Below, piece after piece: positions 57,783-64,000 of a stretch of 64,000 nucleotides of DNA; within the stretch, counting starts at the first letter, position 1; each line of letters opens with the position of its first letter. Below the pieces are notes generated by a model that saw only the letters and a program-made list of their open reading frames with translations, did no database searches and was not told the DNA's origin. The position numbers and the translations under genes were made by a program. This DNA comes from Owenia fusiformis (taxonomy: Eukaryota; Annelida; Polychaeta; Sabellida; Oweniidae). The stretch is from positions 556,001 through 620,000 of the forward strand of contig CAIIXF020000001.1 of NCBI GenBank assembly GCA_903813345.2. Direction: 5' to 3'.

Positions 57783-58278
57783 GTCCCAATCCGTCGAGAA
57801 TGCAAGACCATGATGAATATTTAAAAAACACATAATATAAGATCCATGAACAGGATTCATCACACGGTCTTGTGTGGAGCCGGTGTAAAAGGGTAGGTGG
57901 TCCTATCAAATTTTGGCTCTATTCTCTATTGTTTTTTTATGGTGACCTAATTACAATTATTTTCCCTATTATTTATACACAATCAGGGCCAGTAAGGACC
58001 GTAAAGAAAGGGGACCATAATCCCCAGGGACCATAATTTCCTTTACACCGGTATTCCCAAACCTTTAGAGGGGTGTATTTCTGTGTATGTTTGATGAGGT
58101 TTTGGTATACATTGCGTGGTTACTCATTAAAATAACACTGTAATAGTCGAACACAATCGTGGGTTTATTCAGTAATAAATTGAGCTTAAAATGTAATGAT
58201 GGTGCAAACGTGTGTTTCACAGTATGTTACATTATGACGCAATATTATATTTTAATAAAATAGTACAAACATAGAGTG

Positions 58279-58458
58279 TCATGCAAACTTGTATGTGAGC
58301 CAGTATATCAAATTAAAAAGAACAAATGATAAGGGAAACATCTTTCTTGCTAGTTTATCAATATATCTGGCTCTATTCCTCCCTTCTCCATCACGAACAA
58401 ATGGTCGTTTCTCTTTGACTTCTTTAAAGTCCCTTCCATTCCGAGTGACTACTTTAAT
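58279..58458 (-). CDS. Second receptor: TM4 exon and stop
   Basis: The exon encodes 59 residues and the stop: [20 protein letters not shown], then a basic [13 protein letters not shown] stretch and TM4 [18 protein letters not shown]. It matches exon 9 of the first gene at roughly two thirds of positions, and is four residues shorter. The acceptor on the minus strand is TTTTCCAG|AT. A 1446-bp intron carrying the nested MITEs separates it from the TM1-TM3 exon. Confidence 0.9.
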   Translation of the reverse strand: MKVVTRNGRDFKEVKEKRPFVRDGEGRNRARYIDKLARKMFPLSFVLFNLIYWLTYKFA

Positions 58459-61107
58459 CTGGAAAATAGTATTTAAACACATTGAGTCAAAATAAGGAGG
58501 TTATACATCGGGAGATGTACAAATTGTTTAAATTTATACAAAGGGATCCGATGATTTTTCCGAGTTTGACGGATATATCACTCTGAATGAAGATTCCAAT
58601 ATACAATCCAGACCTTTTTATATCATAGATGATATTAAAAAATAATGATAAGTTATCAAAACTCAAACACTATTAAACGTCTTTAGGAGGCAAGTATGCA
58701 GAATATATAAGTACATGGAATATAACAAAATAGTAATCGTATTTATCAAAGTGATTTGCTTTATATAATTTATATTACAGCGACCATGGTATGGGAGAAA
58801 AAAAGGAGGATGACATAATGATCACATTCTCCATAATAAGTTTGGCAACAGGGGGACTCGATTTGCTCACCTATCGAAGCATACACTCCCCTCCATAAGT
58901 TTGGCAACCTTTTTTCCACCATTGAACTACGTGTTAAAGCCTCTTTACCTTTGAATTTTTATTTACTTAACCTGCGATGAAAATACTTATACTATTGATG
59001 GAAACGTAATTTGACTTTAATTCCAATACCTCAAAATTTTCTTAATTTTTTTCCTCAATTACAATAGGTCGAAAATTGATGATTAATTTGATGAATTTTT
59101 AAAAATCGACATTCCCATGTTAACCAATGAGAAATGGTAGGTTTGCCGCAAGTCATATGACAGAATATCCATCCATCCGAGTCCTTGCAAAAAATACGAG
59201 TTAGGCAGGCAATTGAATTTACTAACTTTATTTAACAAAAAAATGATATGTTTCTTCAGGTTCAACAAAGTTATAGGGCTTTAAAGTCAAAATTGTTTTT
59301 CAAAAAACCTCTCCCATTGAAATAACACAGGAGGCGAAAAATTATTTTCAAAAATGACTTTGAAGCGCTGTAACTTTAATATTCATCAAATAAACTAAAC
59401 ACTTAGTGTTCAAAAAAGTTAGACAATTCAATTTTCTATATAAAAATATTTTTTGCTGAATCTTTTACTGAAAATATATCCTGATTTCTGATTTGCCCCG
59501 AACCCTCCATTTCCCATTGGATAACATGGGAATGACGATTTTCAAAAATTCATCAAATTATCATCAATTTTCGACCTATTGTAATTGAGGAAAAAATTGA
59601 GAAATTTGGAGGTATTGGAAATAAAGTCAAGTTACGTTTCCATCAATAGTTTAGATTATTTCATCGCCGGTTAAGTAAATAAAAATGCAAACGTAAAGAG
59701 GCTTTAACACGTAGTTCAATGGGGAAAAAAGGTTGCCAAACTTATGGAGGAGAGTGTATGCTAATAAATGTCCAAACTATCAGGAACAGAATTGAGATTT
59801 AATTATTCACAGATTTTAATAATTTAATTATTCACAGGCTTTTTTAAGTGATAAGATGAGAACCTCCGGTTACCAAACTTAATGAGGGGAGTGTAGCTGT
59901 TTACCTGCTCAATCGTCACATGCTCTTCCTTTAACTTCCTGTTCCCATTAAGTGTCCTATTTCTCCTCATTTCCTTTCTTGAAAATACATTAACAACAGC
60001 AAATTCTAAAAGGGACGCAAACACAAATAATAAACACGTTGACATCCAAACGTCTATGGCTTTAATATAAGATACTCTTGGAAGTTGAGATCTTGCTCCT
60101 GTGCTCTGTGTTGTCATTGTAAGCACTGTAAGAAGTCCAATTGTGACACGAGCTGGAATTGCATCAATGCTAATCCAGAAGGCTACCCATGATAGAATTA
60201 CTATCAAAACACTGGGTATATAGAGCTGGATAAGATAGTATCCTATGTCTCTCTTGAGTATAAAATCGATCTGTAGGCATGGGTAAGCACCTGGAACACG
60301 ACATAACGGGGGTAAAAGTCAATATACAAATCCATTTTAAAATCATAAGCGCAGGAAATGTTTACGTTTTGATGAGTTAAATCTTCTAAGTGAACAATTG
60401 ATAAGTTTATCATATACAGTCATTCACTTGGTTTAACCATTAATGATCCAAATCTTAAAATGTGTTCTGCAATTTATATTTTAAAACATTCATACAAACA
60501 CTGTATAGCACAATACTCCACAGTCAGACATAATACATTTTCCCACGAAATTGAACAGCAAACACGCCATATTGGTTATTGATTGCCACCAATACTCGTT
60601 TTTTCCCGAACAAAAACCTACCTGTGGTATAGTTTTGAAGACAATCCATCAATTTATTACCTACATATCGGTATTGTGGCAGTTCAAGATTGGAATCACC
60701 AGCGACTGGCTTAGGTTGTAACCATTTGTAATGCAATGTTTCCATTGTATTGCCAACTAAAATCATATAATTATCAGCCCTCTTGAACGAGGCGTCCTAC
60801 CATGTGAACATCATGCAGTTCCATGGTCCAATTTGGATGAACTATAACGTTTATGTTTTCATTCACTGTCCAAATTGGGCCAAGTTCATTGATGTCGTGT
60901 TTAGACCACCATACAGCATAGTTTTACAGTGGTCTAAATCAGGACATGAGGTGGTCACCTGGTTTTTACCTGTGCTGTAGTTCTGTCTGCATGTTTGCAA
61001 TTCATAGCCGACGTATCTGAATTGAGGTAATTCTGGTTCCTGCCCCATATCTAATGGTTGTGGGTCTGTTAGCCATTTAAAGTTAACAGCATCCAACGTG
61101 TTTCCGA
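58279..61107 (-). CDS. Second receptor copy, C-terminal half with two loop F/C cassettes
   Basis: A paralogue of the + strand receptor, convergent with it. Exons in transcription order: 61107-60970 (cassette beta), 60756-60622 (cassette alpha), 60290-59905 (TM1-TM3), 58458-58279 (TM4 and stop). Splice sites are GT-AG and all phases match the first gene. The membrane domain is intact, and TM1-TM3 differs from the first gene only by one residue in TM1 (L for M) and one conservative change (M for L). The exons for signal peptide, beta strands, loops A, D and E and the Cys-loop are not found between 61.1 kb and the window end. Either they lie further out, beyond the gene at 63306, or this is an orphan half-gene from a partial inverted duplication. 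Confidence 0.85.
58825..59892. mobile_element. Older family 2 MITE split by a younger one
   Basis: Outside the young element are a left remnant starting CATTCTCCATAATAAGTTTG and a right end TACCAAACTTAATGAGGGGAGTG. These resemble the two ends of family 2. The most economical reading is an older copy interrupted by the insertion at 58884. The right end lies only about 12 bp from the splice donor at 59904. The left remnant is weak, so the outer boundary is uncertain. Confidence 0.5.
58884..59756. mobile_element. TA-flanked long-hairpin MITE (family 2), young copy
   Basis: An 873-bp copy that is very similar to 43149-44024, flanked by TA (58882-58883, 59757-59758), with ends CACTCCCCTCCATAAGTTTG and CAAACTTATGGAGGAGAGTG. 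The halves fold back on each other. It lies in the last intron of the second receptor. Confidence 0.9.
59905..60290 (-). CDS. Second receptor: loop C end, TM1-TM3 exon
   Basis: A 386-nt exon, the same length as its counterpart at 50245-50630. It opens with AYPC, has the PAR motif and the same TM2 ([15 protein letters not shown], also with Leu at 6'), and ends with a cytoplasmic stretch of its own ([21 protein letters not shown] region). The acceptor is GTTCCAG|GT and the donor GAGCAG|GTAAAC. The middle 193 nt (60038-60230) differ from the other gene at only three sites, all synonymous; the flanking parts differ far more. Confidence 0.95.
60622..60756 (-). CDS. Second receptor: loop F/C cassette alpha
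   Basis: A 135-nt, phase 1-1 exon encoding [20 protein letters not shown], then [16 protein letters not shown] and DCLQNYTT. It is homologous to 7a, 7b and 7c of the first gene and keeps the loop C Cys, the NYT sequon and LPQY. The acceptor is ATTTTAG|TT and the donor CACAG|GTAGGT. It is 331 bp from the pore exon. Confidence 0.85.
60970..61107 (-). CDS. Second receptor: loop F/C cassette beta
   Basis: A 138-nt, phase 1-1 exon encoding [20 protein letters not shown], then [17 protein letters not shown] and TCRQNYST. It is the longest cassette in the window. The acceptor is TATTTGCAG|TC and the donor CACAG|GTAAAA. Only 213 bp separate it from cassette alpha. Alpha and beta share the RYVG segment before loop C that the first gene's cassettes lack. 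Confidence 0.85.
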
Positions 61108-61444
61108 CTGCAAATACAATTTTGGTGGGGTATTTATACCTCCGAAGGGACACGGCGCGAGAGCAGCAGAAGCGGCAACAAGTGAATTGCAAATTGCTAA
61201 GCGTAGCTCTCGATGGCCGTGATTTGTAGATCAAACCGCAACAATATTGATATGAAATAGGGTATTATATTGAATCAGAAGAACTGTGACGATCCTGCTC
61301 GTCATTTTCTATATTTATATCATTTCTCCTTACCTGGTACCTTGATCTTGATTGTAGTTGAGAAAATCACGTATAATTACTTTGTATTGAGCTTCAAATT
61401 CACGAAACTGTTTTGATTTTAAATTTGTTTACATTTTTCATGGA

Positions 61445-61457
61445 GGCCGCCATTTTG
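61445..61457 (-). promoter_or_regulatory. Candidate YY1-type core promoter motif
   Basis: On the minus strand this reads CAAAATGGCGGCC, a close match to the YY1 core-promoter motif found near many metazoan start sites. It stands out in AT-rich surroundings and is followed on the + strand by GTCATGTGAC. It could serve the + strand gene that begins coding at 63306; a short frame starting MPGMTTKLFENW at 61779 followed by GTGAGA might be an early exon of something, but this is not supported further. Confidence 0.3.
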
Positions 61458-62039
61458 GATGGTCATGTGACTAGGAAATTATCTCATTTATATTTTTGAT
61501 TTTCTGTCATATAAAGAGCACTTTTAAAACTTAACTGGAACGTAACATGTTCTTATGATGTTATCAATCATGTATTTTGATGTTGCAAACATATTGTTAT
61601 ATGTTTAGACTTTGATGTATAAAAACGTTTTGTTTGAGTTTCGAGATTAACTTGTACACTCTGACATTGTGGACAGCCATTGATAGTTTGGGAAATCAGC
61701 TGTTTTCGTAATCAAGAATCGTTTTGAAGCCTAGAGAATCGTTTTGAAGTCAAAGATGTGTTTCTAAAGAAGGCCAACATGCCCGGGATGACGACAAAGC
61801 TCTTTGAAAACTGGGTGAGATATATTAGTGTATAATTTTGGTGATTTCACTGGCTGTTTACAATATTATTTAGCCGTAATAATTTTGCTGATTCTGATCC
61901 CATCTTTGGATTGTCTTTCTATTCATGTAGACGGAATATAATTTAGTCATTTACGAATAAAGATAGTAAGTTATTTTAGCAGTTTATATCTTTTTCTGTT
62001 GGATCATTGATGATCAGAGTGTGTCATAACCAACCATTT

Positions 62040-62655
62040 ACCTGAACTATTCTACTTTGTCCACAATTGCTTCTGTCCACAATTGCTTCTGTCCACATTT
62101 GGGTTTGTACACAGTTGTAATTTGTCCACTTTACAATTCCCAACCCCCTAAATGGAAGACACAGCCTTACCTTGAAGACACAGTTCCTTTTAACAAGTGA
62201 TGTATGACCTGATATAGCAATTATAATATCTGTCCCTCCCAAATCTGATTTTCACTCATACAAGAAGGAGTGCTGCCCAAATTTTTCTTAAGTTTGGACT
62301 TAGAATATTTTCCCCTCCCCAATCTGATTTCCACTCATACTAGGGGAAGTGCTGCCCAAATTTTCCTTCCCCATGCTGGCCTAATATAACTCAAAACATA
62401 TTTGTCCACAGCTGTCATTTGTCAACAATTGTACAATTACACTTTGTCCACAATTGTGAAATCATATTTGTCCACAACTGTCATTTGTCCACAATTGTAC
62501 AATTACACTTTGCCCACAATTGTGAAATCACTTTTGTCCACAGTTGTCATTTGTCCACAATTGTGCAATTACACTTTGTCCACAATTGTGCAATTACACT
62601 TTGTCCACAATTGCGAAATCATACTTGTCCACAGTTGTCATTTGTCAACAATTAA
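62040..62655. repeat. TTGTCCACAATTG dispersed-tandem array
   Basis: The word TGTCCACAATTG or TGTCCACAGTTGTCATT recurs many times. At 62402-62655 it forms a roughly 66-bp higher-order unit: CATTTGTCCACAATTGT, then CAATTACACTTTGTCCACAA, then TTGTGAAATCA. Two related stretches flank an 85-bp direct duplication at about 62235-62375 (AATCTGATTT(T/C)CACTCATAC, AGTGCTGCCCAAATTTT). Open frames across it are repeat shadows. Confidence 0.8.
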
Positions 62656-63305
62656 TCACACAGTGAGTCTTCACCCCTTCCATAGAGCCTTATAAATGAG
62701 AACAAGACGGTAAGTGACATATTCGGGGTTTTTGGTCCTAATAGAGCACGTTACCAATTCTATGATTTTTGTGGAAGCAGGACCAGAAACTTCACAGTGT
62801 TGGCTAAAGCGGTGGGATATGGATAGTGATAGTGGTACGTCTACTTTTGTGAACTGATTGGCTCGCGCATTATATCAAGATCGTGTTTTGCGTCATTTTT
62901 TTCTCATTATTCGGGCAGTGTAAACAAATTTAGTCATTCCCAAATTGTTAACACACATGTGTTTAGCTGCAAAAGGAAAACTCTTTGTGTGATACTTCTT
63001 TATGCTTGGGATTGTTTATTGTTTAAAATAGATGACCAGCTTGTACTCTTGCATTGTATGTTCTGCAAAACCTGAAGTGAAGAATAAACGAATGTCCACA
63101 TTGATGCAAGGCTGGATTTTTGAAGTCACAGCCATTTCTTCTAAGTGAATAAACCAGGTGTATGATTAAGTAAATAAAAATAAATTTTGTTATTTACTTG
63201 TTGTTTCATATTTGTGTGAAGAATAAAGTTGTATGTTGTCAACTGTAATAAATTGATCTGTGTGAAACTGTGGAATCTCTTACATGGGAATAACTTGTGT
63301 GAAAT
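62656..63305 (+). promoter_or_regulatory. 5' region of the right-edge gene, with overlapping upstream ORF
   Basis: No exon is recognised here except the immediate leader of the gene at 63306. A 13-codon upstream frame starts with ATG at 63284 and ends at 63325, overlapping the main start in another frame. If it is in the mature leader it would be expected to reduce translation from the main ATG. Confidence 0.35.
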
Positions 63306-64000
63306 ATGGCCACGTCAGCTACTGAAAATACTTTGGAGACGACAAAGGACACAGCTCTACCATCTGAGGCATCTACTGAGCAAATGGAAGCCACAGATTT
63401 TGACATGAATGATGAGCTACTACAGTCAGCATTTGGTGATGGTGAAGTACATTGTAGTTTGCAGTCTAGACGTCAAAGAAAGGAACGAGATGTACACAAG
63501 ATGGCCTATGAATGCTGTGACACAGATGTCCTTAATATTGATACTGATGAACTGAAGAAAATTGCCGATCTCCCACAAATGAGATCTGTACCATTTGAAG
63601 ATAATTTGTACCCCAATAATTTCATGGATGATAGATGTCAGAGAAAATCTGCGACAATTGATGCTTTAGATCTGAGGAGTGATTTGAGATGGAACATGCC
63701 CAAAACGCTTATGAAATCACGAAGAAGACCTTTGTTAATGTCGATGAAAATCAAGACAGAATCTCTGATGCCTACAAATAATGATAATGACAAGCTTTTA
63801 TTGTCAGGAGCTGAAGCTATACCAAAAAGAACCCACATGCAAGTGCATGAAATGAAACGTGACGTTAAAGAAAAAGAGCAGACTTGTGAAGATAATAAGT
63901 TATTTTCACCCTCAGCATTTCCGACAGGAGCCAATGATTGTCCGAGAGAAATTTCAAAGCCAAGACTCAAAAGACAAGATGCTTTTTATCAGATGCCAAT
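63306..64000 (+). CDS. Unidentified protein, N-terminal part, runs off window
   Basis: An uninterrupted frame of 231 codons reaches the window end, and nothing recognisable gives its function. The start is the first ATG after an in-frame stop (63300-63302). The protein opens with an acidic, Ser/Thr/Glu-rich stretch (residues 1-50), then a basic run RRQRKER (55-61), a Cys-Cys pair (70-71), a moderately conserved-looking block with MRSVPFEDNLYPNNFMDD (92-109), a KSRRRP basic patch (137-142) and a charged tail. There is no signal peptide or membrane segment. The basic patches and low hydrophobicity suggest a largely disordered nuclear protein; this is inference from composition only. It points away from the second receptor gene. 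Confidence 0.7.
   Translation, partial: MATSATENTLETTKDTALPSEASTEQMEATDFDMNDELLQSAFGDGEVHCSLQSRRQRKERDVHKMAYECCDTDVLNIDTDELKKIADLPQMRSVPFEDNLYPNNFMDDRCQRKSATIDALDLRSDLRWNMPKTLMKSRRRPLLMSMKIKTESLMPTNNDNDKLLLSGAEAIPKRTHMQVHEMKRDVKEKEQTCEDNKLFSPSAFPTGANDCPREISKPRLKRQDAFYQMP

Noticed and set aside
61122-61133. GGTATTTATACC as a TATA box for the second receptor on the minus strand
   Set aside because: It is palindromic and only about 20 bp from the splice acceptor of cassette beta, so transcription would start inside that exon. The intact acceptor argues for ordinary intron sequence.
61110-61234. Extension of the cassette beta frame upstream to a Met at 61234 as a separate gene start
   Set aside because: The upstream residues have no similarity to receptors, while TTTGCAG|TC is a good acceptor in the same phase as all other cassettes.
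62402-62655. TTGTCCACA words resembling bacterial DnaA boxes, possibly an origin
   Set aside because: The window is clearly animal nuclear DNA with spliced genes. The words are units of a minisatellite.

Overview
This is a window of an AT-rich animal nuclear genome. The genes have short exons separated by long GT-AG introns, the encoded receptor is metazoan, and most of the sequence is introns, minisatellites and small transposons. The receptor resembles both vertebrate glycine receptors and protostome glutamate-gated chloride channels. That suits an invertebrate bilaterian, perhaps a lophotrochozoan, but the species cannot be fixed from sequence alone.

The main content is a Cys-loop anion-channel locus. 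A complete gene runs on the + strand from 31710 to 50971 and encodes about 416 residues: signal peptide, ligand-binding domain, four membrane segments and a stop. Two of its exons occur in tandem homologous versions. The first coding exon after the signal peptide has two versions (33131-33189 and 39119-39177, both exactly 59 nt and in the same phase). The exon that carries binding loops F and C has three versions (42639-42770, 46822-46956, 49516-49644). Choosing one from each cluster gives up to six receptors with different agonist-pocket surfaces on one pore. Downstream and convergent (minus strand, 61107 to 58279) lies a second copy of the C-terminal half, with its own pair of loop F/C exons. 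Its pore exon is 386 nt, the same length as in the first gene, and shares an almost identical 193-nt core with it, which looks like a gene-conversion tract. The N-terminal exons of this second copy are not in the window.

From 1 to 31.4 kb no host gene could be recognised. This part holds a 34/50-bp tandem repeat (1-400), a 5'-truncated LINE with a 12-bp target duplication (8696-9689), two minisatellites (10.25-10.7 kb; 15.46-16.52 kb), a TTA-flanked DNA transposon (19406-20197), a 5.5-kb TA-flanked element with about 1.25-kb terminal inverted repeats (21417-26952), a 21-bp array, an 80-90-bp array and a GC-rich palindrome.

Around the receptor genes sit several copies of a TA-flanked, long-hairpin, mariner-like MITE (31832, 39473, 43149, 58884). 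One is inserted cleanly into a 31-bp tandem array inside an intron. More copies of the TTA-flanked family lie at 35.4-36.7, 47.0-48.0 and 54.2-55.5 kb. A decayed mariner-type transposase lies at about 55.7-55.9 kb and a 40-bp satellite at 56.7-57.5 kb. The last 700 bases open an unrelated, unidentified protein-coding gene on the + strand that runs out of the window.
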